The notes: a model not told the origin generated them from the sequence alone. Shown: positions 23,296-34,692, counted from the first letter of the stretch. The stretch: 64,000 nt of DNA from Beta vulgaris subsp. vulgaris (GCF_026745355.1 NC_079206.1:31359053-31423052); one strand, 5' to 3'. A program made the numbers and translations.

Positions 23296-26052
23296 TGTAA
23301 CATCCTGTCCAAAACCAAGAGGTACATAGCCTTAAGATAAGGTAATAGTTATAGATAATGGCAGCGGAAATTCAAAGAGACGGAGATGCCACTCTAAGGA
23401 GTAGAACAAAAACTAAAATAGAATAACCATCATAGGAAAAGTCAACTCCAGTACATATAATCAAAAGGGAAAATGAGGTCCCATACTCTCATTCTTCAAC
23501 AAGTCTCAAAGAGTCATACAACCACCAAAGTAAACCTCAAAATCATAGAGTAAACAAAACTATGACAACTGAAATCCATAGTTCCAATACATAAGTCAAA
23601 ACTAGAATTAGCTACTTAAACCAACTAAGTATCTAATCCTAAGTCCAAATTTGAAATACTCATCCACTATGACAAGCTCCCTTTCTTTGCTCACACGGGG
23701 AACACACACCCCCGAACCAGACTAGAACCACTCTAAGCAGCGTCACCATCTAAACAAAGATACAACAATTTCCACAATCAGTGGGGAGTAACTAGCAGTT
23801 CTCCCAGCTCAAATAGAAACAGATAGGAGCTTATATAATTAGAAACAACATCAGAAAACTTAATACCAATCACCAACTCGCTATAAGGTACAGACAACAA
23901 ACATGCAACAAATGTGGTCAACGTTGCAACAAATGCAACAAATGCGGTCCACAAGCTCAAACATAACAGACCATACCGCCTGTGAGTAGACTCATTGGAC
24001 CATGCCGCCCAAGGCCTACGTTGCATATTCGAGGAACCATACCGCATTTTTCGAATAGTTATAATCTACGGATCATATCACCCGTAGTACCCAATGGACC
24101 ATACCGCCCACGGTTTAGTAACCAAAGCCTAGGACCATACCGCCCTTAGGTTAACGAGCATAAATTTTTAGGCCCATACCGCCCGTAGCAATTCCACTCA
24201 AACTCCTTGCACCATACCGTTCATAGGATTTCCTAATGAAGACCTTTAGAACCATACCGTTCCTAGAGTTACTCTATCAACAACGTGCAATCATACAAGA
24301 CAAGCACACATCGATCAAATCCAACCATCAATAAGAATAAGTAATGAGCGAAGCCCAACCAAGCATACCCAACAAGGTTCCAACATGAGTTTACATAGCC
24401 AACACAAACGACCGGCACGTTCAAGACTCAAAACCAAGAGTTATCCATCACATGAGAACACATACCCTTAACGTAATACTTAAACCACCCAAAAACTAGT
24501 CAAACATCCTTAGCATACTTACCTATGACCAACCAAGCCAAAACACACAAGCTGTAGACCAAAAAAAGAAATAAAGACACCATATCACGACCCAGGGGCA
24601 GACCACCCGTGGTGAGGTGCGACGAGGCTCGCGAGTCGCGAGCAGCCTTCTGCCGTGGCCTGCGAGCTTCGTTCGCTCGCCTATGCACGCTCCTCCGAGG
24701 CTTGGTCCAGCCTTCCTTTACACCCACACTTACACCGAACAATCTCGTAATGACCATGACCCACCAATAACAACCCAACAACAACAACAACTCCATCAAC
24801 CTTAACCACGACAATAACGACAACAACACTCTCCAACACCAACAATAATGACGATAATAACAACAACTCCAACCCAAGGACAACGAAAATAACAACGACA
24901 ATAACAACAACAACACTCTTCAACACCAACAACCGACAATAATAACAACAACTCCAACCCAACGACAACGAAAATAACAACAACAATAACAACAACAACG
25001 CTCTTCAACACCAACAACAACGACAATAATAACAACAACAACGACAATAACAAATCCATCAACAAAACAACCACAATAGCAACATGAAACTTTAACCATA
25101 CAATCTTATAAGTTCTTCCTAACATGATACTACGTTCTCTAACGCATTTCTAACAACCTAAGTTCAATATCTATACTCTACCGAACTAGAAAAACGCTAG
25201 TTACCTTTTTCTTGGGAAGATTCACAAAAGAAAGGTTCCAAGTCCTCTAGAGATCTTGAGAAATATCACCACTTCCGCCTCCTATGAACACAATCGCATG
25301 AAACTCAATACACGCTTGAAACCGATGCAAATATGGCTCGAAAACAAGTAACAAAATCTGATTTTTGTGTGAGAAAATATGGATGAAGAACAAAAGCTTT
25401 TCCCCTCCCTTTTTCCTTTGAGAATGGCGTGTAAAATGAGGAGTAACAAGGAAGAGTTTTCTGATTTTTATTTTCATAAATTAAGGTGAAGGGTTTGAGG
25501 TTTATGAGGTCTAATAAGGAGGAAAATGAAGAGATGACCTTTGGTTAACGCGACGTTACAAAAGGAACTTAAAAAGCTATCCAAACTCTTCGTATAACAT
25601 GCCTATATCAGAATTTTCGGACCTCCCTAAACAAATAACATAATGTACGAAGGCTATTACTAGTACAATGTACATTTTCCGGCATCACGTAAAACGTTCA
25701 AAAATAATATGTATAAGTATATGTTTTCCAAACTGAAAATTATTATTACCAACGTAATATAAATATACACGTATTATACTATCACATTATACACTCGGCA
25801 CACGCAAAAGTACTACATTGTCCGTTTCATAAGAACAGCAGACAATTATATTATACGACTAACACAATGCCACATAAATAAGACGTACATTATAACTCTG
25901 CACCAAGTCAATTAAAATAATGTAGGTGTAAAATATATATATATACATAAATTTATGTACTTTCCGAAAATAATTTAATAGAAATATAATTTATCACATC
26001 AGATAATAATAATTAACACGCGAAAATTCCCGAGAAATTTCGGGGTGTTACA
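23296..26052 (-). repeat. LTR4, right end of the Gypsy array (2757 bp)
   Basis: It begins TGTAACATCCTG and ends GGGGTGTTACA on the plus strand. It differs structurally from LTR1-3. There is only one copy of the 33-bp unit (25709-25741), preceded by GTTCAAAAATAAT instead of ACTCGGC. The right terminus reads CCCGAGAAATTTCGGGGTG. The TATA box is altered to TATAGATA, and the 26-bp segment missing from LTR2/3 is retained. The bases to its right, TGCTTCCCCCTA, form a polypurine-like tract on the minus strand (TAGGGGGAAGCA) but are followed by Sirevirus sequence, not by a Gypsy integrase. Confidence 0.92.
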
Positions 26053-26212
26053 TGCTTCCCCCTAAAAGTAGGTGGAAAAGATCACAAAACTTCACACCTG
26101 CTTCCTCCTTTTGGCATCATCAAAATAAATCAAGGGTACTATCAAAGACACAAAACACAAGCAGTAGATAACTATTAAGTCAAGCTAAATAGGCAGCTCA
26201 AACAGCATTCTA
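26053..26212 (-). mobile_element. Sirevirus 3' internal end fragment (copy 1)
   Basis: On the minus strand this holds GATGATGCCAAAAGGAGG (about 26105-26124) and TTTTAGGGGGAAGCA (26053-26067). These are two polypurine motifs of the kind repeated near the 3' end of Sireviruses. The expected Sirevirus 3' LTR is absent, and the Gypsy LTR4 begins directly after the second motif. The same segment recurs at 32974-33129, where it connects across the CACTA insertion to the Sirevirus body at 38338. Assignment to the Sirevirus is an inference from the motifs and this continuity. Confidence 0.6.
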
Positions 26213-26865
26213 CACTACTACAATAAAGCCTAAAGAGACCCCCTAAAATCTCATTTAGAGACCACATGAGAGGTGGTCTTCAGCTCACAGGTCTCTCAGG
26301 ATAAATAACCACTTATTGTGGGTGGTTTCTTAATTTGATAAAAGAGACCACTTCCTTAAAATAAGTGGTTATTTAGGAATTTAAATAGGGGAAAAGAAAA
26401 AAGGATAAGACGCCACGTTTTACAGATAGGTGGTCTTTTTTCTTACAAAGAAATCATTTTTAATATGTAGGTGGTCTTTTTAGTCATTCCTTAAAACACC
26501 ACCTGAAAGAAGAAGGTGATCTCTTTAACCTGTTTTTTTTTTTTATAAAAAAACGACAATAAAAATATTTTAATATTATTATACGTGCGCGCTTCTCCAA
26601 TCTCTTTCACTTGCTCCTAATTTACATATATATAGAACATTTAGGAACTTGTATTGAAATAATTCAAATGACTTTAAAATTGGAATACTTTTTCATTCAT
26701 TGAATATCATTCACTACAAAATCACAAATAATGTTTAAAAGATTCCAAAAATTCAACTAAGTTATAAAAAATAATAGAACACCTAGGCCTATCGTTTCTT
26801 CCAATTCATGTGCACAAAAATAAAAGCACCTCCCTAATCCCGCTCAAAAAGAAAATACACACATC

Positions 26866-26997
26866 CTAATTAAAATGGTCATTATCTTCCAATTCTTCTT
26901 CATCCACTTGTTTATACTCATCCACATATTTGATCCACAAGTCTCTGAGCTCATCAAGCTTATTTTGAGAAAATTCAGTTGTAACTCCGCCAAAGTA
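26866..26997 (-). pseudogene. Terminal coding exon of unknown captured or element gene (copy 1)
   Basis: The minus strand shows a TTTTGCAG acceptor followed by 43 codons and a TAG stop. The peptide starts YFGGVTTEFSQNKLDEL and ends in an acidic tail (VDEEELEDNDHFN). The identical exon lies at 33779-33910. The preceding exon may end LIRRQAIPDK at a GTATC donor near 27110. I do not recognise the protein; it could be a transposase-associated last exon or a captured host exon. Confidence 0.55.
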
Positions 26998-27704
26998 CTG
27001 CAAAATATAATATTAAAAAGATAAACATACAAGCTGAATATGCTATAACAACAAAATTTATCGACACGTAACAAATACATTCATTAATATATCAGTGTTC
27101 TTAAGAATGATACCTTGTCAGGAATCGCTTGTCGCCTTATTAGTGATAAGTTCACAATTGTAAAAAAGTTGCAGTCTTGTAGAGGCCAAAATAGGGAGCT
27201 GCAGGCTGCCAGATTCACATTTCAAACAAGCGACCTAAGTTAATAAACCAACCTTGTCAAGCAAAGGTCCTTGCAGTCTGAACTTCATCATAAGATATTG
27301 AATAAATATCATCAAACTTCTAATTGTTAAAAAGTTCCCATTTGACTGCATAGAGTATCAAAGAGCCGAATGGAAGGTAAGGCAATTATTGAAAAAAATT
27401 CATATGAATAAATCTAAGACTCGAATCGAAAAACTGAGAGAGGACATCATTCTTACCACCAGGGAGAAAGATATAATTCATGCTAGATACTGAATGAGCT
27501 GGTAAACACTACAAGTTCAGTCACTGGAGACTGGAGTTTGGTACTCCGAATTTCAAAGACCACGAACATGGCTCCACCTGTAATGGATACGATCGAGCTA
27601 AAAACAGGAAAAACTAAAAAGAACTGCCTATGCAGAAATTAGGCAAAAACTGTTAAGTATCAGCATTGAAAAAAGTTTCAATCCATTGACTAGCAAGGCA
27701 AAGC

Positions 27705-27777
27705 GTTCTTCTAGCACAGTTGGTTAGGGTACCCGTTTAGTAAGCGAGAGGTCTTGAATTCGACTCTCAATAAGAGC
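27705..27777 (+). tRNA. tRNA-Thr(AGU)-like relic inside CACTA (copy 1)
   Basis: The 73-nt sequence folds as a cloverleaf. Acceptor GTTCTTC pairs with TAAGAGC (one mismatch, one G-T pair), and the A box is TAGCACAGTTGG. The anticodon loop TTAGTAA gives anticodon AGU. The T loop TTCGACT sits between TTGAA and CTCAA. The anticodon arm resembles plant tRNA-Thr(AGU), but stem mismatches and the position inside a transposon point to a pseudogene. Confidence 0.7.
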
Positions 27778-28513
27778 ATTAGTTTTGATTTTCTTTTAAA
27801 CAGCAGATGGCAGAATTAAAGATATTATAACAGCTTATAGCTTCTGTCGACATGTAATATTTGAGACGTTCACATAATCACATCCAATAGCCTGGACTTA
27901 TTTTCATTGTCTGTTCTTGTACTCAGGGTTGTGTTCGCAAGTACAGATATTTGTCAATTCTAATGCTTCCTTTGTGAACTGTTTGCTTATACCAGAAATT
28001 CTGCTTCATCTAAACTAAGACAAAAGGAAATTAAGCTCACAAATGATACTTAGTATAGTATTATGGCAAAATTTAATCCAGTAACATCAAGCACTCCCAA
28101 AATATTACATATAAAACTCCAATAACACCTATCGTGGACCTTTTCAATAGTTCAATTTGAACTGAACACTCCAATACTATTACCCCAAAATAAACACAAT
28201 CACAATGTCTCATTTGACTGCCATTTATTACTTCTATACACACTAAACAGTAGACGGTTCTTTTGGGTCAATGGCCTAATGTAACAGTATCAATAACCCA
28301 TCAAGGAAATCACCAGAATTTGCAGAAACCCCCCTATAATGACCTCCAAACCTTAATTCACCATCTTTTTACTAAACCCAGTTTCAGGAAATACCCAATT
28401 CGATTAATTTACAACCTGATATCAATAATCCATCAAGGAAACCACCAGAATTCGCAGAAAAAGCCATTGATCTAGCAGAAAACTCAGTAGAAACAAGTGA
28501 AATTGAAAACCCA

Positions 28514-29050
28514 CGGACAACATGGATGTCCTCTAACTTCGCTTCTTGGGTTAAATCTTTTACCATACAGAGGAACACTTGCTCCCCTTTCTGACGGAGC
28601 CTTTGCATTTTGAGAGCATAAACGATCTTTACTCCCTTCTTCAACACCACTCCACTATAGGAGATATGTTTGCCACATGGACTACGAAGAGTCACTTTTT
28701 GATCGCGGCAATGAATCTGAGCACGATACTTGGACAACCGGTCCATGCCCAAAATAACATCAAACTCGACCATGGAGAATGCCTTGAGATCGGCAGGCAG
28801 ATCAATACCCAACACAGAGATAGGCACCCCACAATACTCGGCCAAACAAGGGTAGTTCTCCCAAGAAGGTAGAGAAATAAGAGTCCGAATAGGAGAACTC
28901 GAAGTCAAATTAGCTTTCTTGGCAAATGAATTAGACACACAAGACACAGATGCACCAGAATCAAACAACACAGAAGCAGGTCCAGAATTAACAAGAAAGG
29001 TACCTGAGATACGTCGGGATGAACATCGGCGTCGGAATGAGTCATATTGT
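28514..29050 (-). pseudogene. Gypsy copy D protease fragment, truncated by duplication junction
   Basis: It carries FDSGASVSCVS near 28950 and the downstream protease/linker to LTQEAKLEDIHVV, where homology stops at 28514. The open frame 28384-28971 reads straight through the junction into CACTA sequence, giving a chimeric C-terminus of about 45 residues. No RT, RNase H or integrase belongs to this copy. Confidence 0.9.
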
Positions 29051-29998
29051 AAACCCGATTCTTTGGCAGAGCAGAATGACTAGGAGGAACAGGGGGCTTA
29101 GCTGTAGCCCTCGGATTCTTGGGACAGTCATAACTCTTGTGACCTACCTCTCTACAATAGAAGCAAACAATAGCAGCACCCTCACAATCCTTTCCCGGAT
29201 GTAAAGGCTTCATACACCTCCGACACTTGGACGGATCAAAACCCTGCCTAGAACCGGAGCCTTGGTATCCACCACGGAAACTCGGCTCAAACCTCGGCTT
29301 CTTAGCCGGACTAGGGGCAACAGACGAAAAGGCTTCCTCACAGATGCGGCCATAACAGCTTCTTCCTCTCTCACTCATGCATGAACACTAAGGGCCATCT
29401 CATAAGCAGCTTGAAAAGTAGTAACCCCTGAACACAGCACCAGGGTCCTTACCCACGAATTCATCTTCTTTATATATCTCTTAACCCTCTCAGCTTCGGT
29501 GGGAATGACAGTACCAGCAAATTTAGACAGCTCCGTGAAGCAATCAGTGTACTTCTGGATGTCCATACTCCCTTGAGTCAAAGATAAAAATTCTTCCTAC
29601 TTTTGCCAGCGCAAGTCATCAGGTGAATCTCTCTTTCAGCTTGGCGGAGAACTTAGTCCACCCAAAACCGGCTGTAGCCATACACACATCCTTCACCGTA
29701 CTCCACCAATTATCCGCTCTTTCTTCAGATAGTACATCCCAATCGGTACCATTTCGGCAGCAAAGCAGTTTGTTGCCGTGAATAGCTTCTCCATCTCCCT
29801 TAACCAGTTTTCCAAAGCCACAGGATCAGCAACACCATCGTAAGTAGGGGTCCTGTGACGGTCAAACCGGTCGAAAGTAGACTGTCCACTACTCGAAGAA
29901 ACAGCCCTATTAGCTAAAGAGATGAAAGCATTTTCCAGGCTTACGCGACGACGACGCGCAACTTCCTTTCTAGCGGCTAACTGTTGTCGTGGAGGCAT
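29051..29998 (-). pseudogene. Gypsy copy D gag
   Basis: It starts at 29998 (MPPRQQLAARKEVARRRR). The N-terminal capsid frame is longer than in copy C because the Ser-rich stretch is intact here, but it shifts near 29718 where a C is missing in KKEADNWW. The TGA at 29375-29377 is the one shared with B and C. The zinc knuckles are present near 29150-29240 with one Lys to Met change next to the first knuckle. A missing base near 29011 breaks the passage to the protease. Confidence 0.9.
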
Positions 29999-30218
29999 AC
30001 TACAAAACAGAAACTATCACGTTAGTCTATCAAAATCACATAAGCAAGCATTAAATCAATAAACATAGTAAACAAAATGTTTCCCCAGGTTTACTTCCTA
30101 CCCAGGTGACTCTCATACACTCTAGACTTGAAATCTAAGACACTAGTAATCCTAGTCACAAGTCTACTCATCTTCTAGTAAAATAATAGAAACTTAAACA
30201 GAGCTTCTGGAACGTTTT

Positions 30219-30230
30219 GCTCTGATACCA
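30219..30230 (-). other. Primer-binding site of internal D
   Basis: The minus strand reads TGGTATCAGAGC next to LTR5. Confidence 0.9.
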
Positions 30231-30232
30231 AC

Positions 30233-32973
30233 TGTAACATCCCGTCCAAAACCAAGAGGTACATAGCCTTAAGATAAGGTAATAGTTATAGATAATGGCA
30301 GCGGAAATTCAAAGAGACGGAGATGCCACTCTAAGGAGTAGAACAAAAACTAAAAATAGAATAACCATCATAGGAAAAGTCAACTCCAGTACATATAATC
30401 AAAAGGGAAAATGAGGTCCCATACTCTCATTCTTCAACAAGTCTCAAAGAGTCATACAACCACCAAAGTAAACCTCAAAATCATAGAGTAAACAAAACTA
30501 TGACAACTGAAATCCATAGTTCCAATACATAAGTCAAAACTAGAATTAGCTACTTAAACCAACTAAGTATCTAATCCTAAGTCCAAATTTGAAATACTCA
30601 TCCACTATGACAAGCTCCCTTTCTTTGCTCACACGGGGAACACACACACCCCCGAACCAGACTAGAACCACTCTAAGCAGCGTCACCATCTAAACAAAGA
30701 TACAACAATTTCCACAATCAGTGGGGAGTAACTAGCAGTTCTCCCAGCTCAAATAGAAACAGATAGGAGCTTATATAATTAGAAACAACATCAGAAAACT
30801 TAATACCAATCACCAACTCGCTATAAGGTACAGACAACAAACATGCAACAAATGTGGTCAACGTTGCAACAAATGCAACAAATGCGGTCCACAAGCTCAA
30901 ACATAACAGACCATACCGCCTGTGAGTAGACTCATTGGACCATGCCGCCCAAGGCCTACGTTGCATATTCGAGGAACCATACCGCATTTTCGAATAGTTA
31001 TAATCTACGGATCATATCACCCGTAGTACCAATGGACCATACCGCCCACGGTTTAGTAACCAAAGCCTAGGACCATACGCCCTTAGGTTAACGAGCATAA
31101 ATTTTAGGCCCATACCGCCCGTAGCAATTCCACTCAAACTCCTTGCACCATACCGTTCATGGATTTCCAATGAAGACCTTTAGAACCATACCGTTCCTAG
31201 AGTTACTCTATCAACAACGTGCAATCATACAAGACAAGCACACATCGATCAAATCCAACCATCAATAAGAATAAGTAATGAGCGAAGCCCAACCAAGCAT
31301 ACCCAACAAGGTTCCAACATGAGTTTACATAGCCAACACAAACGACCGGCACGTTCAAGACTCAAAACCAAGAGTTATCCATCACATGAGAACACATACC
31401 CTTAACGTAATACTTAAACCACCCAAAAACTAGTCAAACATCCTTAGCATACTTACCTATGACCAACCAAGCCAAAACACACAGCTGTAGACCAAAAAAG
31501 AAATAAAGACACCAATCACGACCCAGGGGCAGACCACCCGTGGTGAGGTGCGACGAGGCTCGCGAGTCGCGAGCAGCCTTCTGCCGTGGCCTGCGAGCTT
31601 CGTTCGCTCGCCTATGCACGCTCTCCGAGGCTTGGTCCAGCCTTCCTTTACACCCACACTTACACCGAACAATCTCGTAATGACCATGACCCACCAATAA
31701 CAACCCAACAAACAACAACAACTCCATCAACCTTAACCACGACAATAACGACAACAACACTCTCCAACACCAACAATAATGACGATAATAACAACAACTC
31801 CAACCCAAGGACAACGAAAATAACAACGACAATAACAACAACAACACTCTTCAACACCAACAACAACGACAATAATAACAACAACTCCAACCCAACGACA
31901 ACGAAAATAACAACAACAATAACAACAACAACGCTCTTCAACACCAACAACAACGACAATAATAACAACAACAACGACAATAACAAATCCATCACAAAAC
32001 AACCACAATAGCACATGAAACTTTAACCATACAATCTTATAAGTTCTTCCTAACATGATACTACGTTCTCTAACGCATTTCTAACAACCTAAGTTCAATA
32101 TCTATACTCTACCGAACTAGAAAAACGCTAGTTACCTTTTTCTTGGGAAGATTCACAAAAGAAAGGTTCCAAGTCCTCTAGAGATCTTGAGAAATATCAC
32201 CACTTCCGCTCCTATGAACCAATCGCATGAAACTCAATCACGCTTGAAAACCGATGCAAATATGGCTCGAAAACAAGTAACAAAATCTGATTTTTGTGTG
32301 AGAAAATATGGATGAAGACAAAAGCTTTTCCCCTCCCTTTTTCCTTTGAGAATGGCGTGTAAAATGAGGAGTAACAAGGAAGAGTTTTCTGATTTTTATT
32401 TTCAGAAATTAAGGTGAAGGTTTGAGGTTTATGAGGTCTAATAAGGAGGAAAATGAAGAGATGACTTTGGTTAACGCGACGTTACAAAGGAACTTAAAAA
32501 GCTATCCAAACTCTTCGTATAACATGCCTATATCAGAATTTTCGGACCTCCCTAAACAAATAACATAATGTACGAAGGCTATTACTAGTACAATGTAATT
32601 TTCCGGCATCACGTAAAACGTTCAAAAATAATATGTATAAGTATATGTTTTCCAAACTGAAAATTATTATTACCAACGTAATATAATATACACGTATTAT
32701 ACTATCACATTATACACTCGGCACACGCAAAAGTACTACATTGTCCGTTTCATAAGAACAATGCAGACAATTATATTATACGACTAACACAATGCCACAT
32801 AAATAAGACGTACATTATAACTCTGCACCAAGTCAATTAAAATAATGTAGGTGTAAAAATATATATATACATAAATTTATGTACTTTCCGAAAATATTTA
32901 ATAGAAATATAATTTATCACATCAGATAATAATAATTAACACGCGAAATTCCCGAGAAATTTCGGGGTGTACA
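30233..32973 (-). repeat. LTR5, duplicate of LTR4 (2741 bp)
   Basis: It matches LTR4 throughout, including the single 33-bp unit, the altered TATAGATA box and the CCCGAGAAATTTCGGGGTG terminus. The right terminus has lost one T (GGTGTACA instead of GGTGTTACA). It is not an independent insertion but part of duplication unit 2. Confidence 0.93.
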
Positions 32974-33129
32974 TGCTTCCCCCTAAAGTAGGTGGAAAGA
33001 TCACAAAACTTCACACCTGCTTCTCCTTTTGGCATCATCAAAATAAATCAAGGGTACTATCAAAGACACAAAACACAAGCAGTAGATAAATTTAAGTCAA
33101 GCTAAATAGGCAGCTCAAACAGCATTCTA
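32974..33129 (-). mobile_element. Sirevirus 3' internal end fragment (copy 2)
   Basis: This is the second copy of 26053-26212, with the same two polypurine motifs. Here it lies directly left of the complete CACTA element. The segment right of CACTA (38338 onward) continues into the Sirevirus, so the CACTA element probably inserted into the Sirevirus 3' region. Confidence 0.6.
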
Positions 33130-33778
33130 CACTACTACAATAAAGCCTAAAGAGACCCCTAAAATCTCATTTAGAACACATGAGAGGTGGTCTTCAGCTC
33201 ACAGGTCTCTCAGGATAAATAACCACTTATTGTGGGTGGTTTCTTAATTTGATAAAAGAGACCACTTCCTTAAAATAAGTGGTTATTTAGGAATTTAAAT
33301 AGGGGAAAAGAAAAAAGGATAAGACGCCACGTTTTACAGATAGGTGGTCTTTTTTATCTTACAAAGAAATCATTTTTAATATGTAGGTGGTCTTTTTAGT
33401 CATTCCTTAAAACACCACCTGAAAGAAGAAGGTGATCTCTTTAACCTGTTTTTTTTTTATAAAAAAACGACAATAAAAATATTTTATATTATTATACGTG
33501 CGCGCTTCTCCAATCTCTTTCACTTGCTCCTAATTTACATATATATAGAACATTTAGGCACTTGTATTGAAATAATTCAAATGACTTTAAAATTGGAATA
33601 CTTTTTCATTCATTGAATATCATTCACTACAAAATCACAAATAATGTTTAAAAGATTCCAAAAATTCAACTAAGTTATAAAAAATAATAGAACACCTAGG
33701 CCTATCGTTTCTTCCAATTCATGTGCACAAAAATAAAAGCACCTCCCTAATCCCGCTCAAAAAGAAAATACACACATC

Positions 33779-33910
33779 CTAATTAAAATGGTCATTATCT
33801 TCCAATTCTTCTTCATCCACTTGTTTATACTCATCCACATATTTGATCCACAAGTCTCTGAGCTCATCAAGCTTATTTTGAGAAAATTCAGTTGTAACTC
33901 CGCCAAAGTA
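33779..33910 (-). pseudogene. Terminal coding exon of unknown gene (copy 2)
   Basis: It is identical in layout to 26866-26997: a CAG acceptor, 43 codons starting YFGGVTTEFS, an acidic tail and a TAG stop. Within the complete CACTA element this is the last plausible exon of a minus-strand transcript, close to the left terminus. Confidence 0.55.
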
Positions 33911-34374
33911 CTGCAAAATATAATATTAAAAAGATAAACATACAAGCTGAATATGCTATAACAAAACAATTTATCGACACGTAACAAATACATTCATTAA
34001 TATAATATCAGTGTTCTTAAGAATGATACCTTGTCAGGAATCGCTTGTCGCCTTATTAGTGATAAGTTCACAATTGTAAAAAAGTTGCAGTCTTGTAGAG
34101 GCCAAAATAGGGAGCTGCAGGCTGCCAGATTCACATTTCAAACAAGCGACCTAAGTTAATAAACCAACCTTGTCAAGCAAAGGTCCTTGCAGTCTGAACT
34201 TCATCATAAGATATTGAATAAATATCATCAAACTTCTAATTGTTAAAAAGTTCCCATTTGACTGCATAGAGTATCAAAGAGCCGAATGGAAGGTAAGGCA
34301 ATTATTGAAAAAACATTCATATGAATAAAATCTACGACTCGAATCGAAAAACTGAGAGAGGACATCATTCTTAC

Positions 34375-34494
34375 CACCAGGGAGAAAGATATAATTCATG
34401 CTAGATACTGAATGAGCTGGTAACACTACAAGTTCAGTCACTGGAGACTGGAGTTTGGTACTCCGAATTTCAAAGACCACGAACATGGCTCCAC
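34375..34494 (-). pseudogene. Unidentified internal exon in CACTA
   Basis: The minus strand has a TTACAG acceptor, a 120-bp open exon (GAMFVVFEIRSTKLQSP ... SMNYIFLPGG) and a GTAAGA donor. The intact splice signals suggest a captured gene fragment. The copy in unit 1 (about 27476-27596) has one extra A near 27505, which shifts its frame. I do not recognise the protein family. Confidence 0.5.
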
Positions 34495-34620
34495 CTGTAA
34501 TGGATACGATCGAGCTAAAAACAGGAAAAACTAAAAAGAACTGCCTATGCAGAATTAGGCAAAAACTGTTAAGTATCAGCATTGAAAAAAGTTTCAATCC
34601 ATTGACTAGCAAGGCAAAGC

Positions 34621-34692
34621 GTTCTTCTAGCACAGTTGGTTAGGGTACCCGTTTAGTAAGCGAGAGTCTTGAATTCGACTCTCAATAAGAGC
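34621..34692 (+). tRNA. tRNA-Thr(AGU)-like relic inside CACTA (copy 2)
   Basis: It has the same sequence as 27705-27777 except for one missing G in the variable region, giving 72 nt. The anticodon loop TTAGTAA and the A box are preserved. It is probably not functional. Confidence 0.65.

Larger units (their letters stand above)
1..26052 (-). mobile_element. Tandem array of Ty3/Gypsy chromovirus elements sharing LTRs
   Basis: The order left to right is partial internal region, LTR1 (1436-4243), internal A, LTR2 (8679-11336), internal B, LTR3 (15961-18649), internal C, LTR4 (23296-26052). Every internal region reads on the minus strand and is joined to its neighbours through one LTR only. Each LTR has a polypurine tract complement on its right side and a primer-binding site complement on its left side, so it serves as 3' LTR of one unit and 5' LTR of the next. 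The proteins have two CCHC knuckles, a DSGAS protease, an FIDD reverse transcriptase, an H2C2/DDE integrase and a terminal chromodomain-like motif, which fits the Tekay/Del clade. The left end lies outside the window, so the target duplication cannot be checked. Confidence 0.93.
21574..28513. repeat. Tandem duplication, unit 1 (6940 bp)
   Basis: The segment starting CGGACAACATGGATGTC at 21574 and ending TTGAAAACCCA at 28513 recurs directly as 28514-35427. Unit 1 holds protease/gag of Gypsy copy C, LTR4, a Sirevirus 3' fragment and the left 2.3 kb of a CACTA element. The left edge is preceded by CTCA, and the right edge ends CCCA in both units, giving a 2-bp CA overlap at the junction. Confidence 0.95.
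26213..28513 (-). mobile_element. CACTA element, left part only (copy in duplication unit 1)
   Basis: It begins CACTACTACAATAAAGCC after CTA. The first 330 bp carry many subterminal motifs of the type AGAGACCAC or AGGTGGTCT in both orientations, as in CACTA (En/Spm) elements. It is cut at 28513 by the tandem-duplication junction, where it meets Gypsy protease sequence. The content matches 33130-35427: a terminal exon, further exon fragments and a tRNA-like sequence. Confidence 0.85.

Noticed and set aside
1..26052. Programmed frameshifting in Gypsy pol
   Set aside because: Break positions differ among copies and are mostly single-base losses without a common slippery site. Decay or sequence error explains them better.
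27705..27777. Active tRNA-Thr gene
   Set aside because: Stem mismatches (acceptor, D and anticodon stems) and a one-base deletion in the second copy, together with its location in a transposon, indicate a pseudogene.
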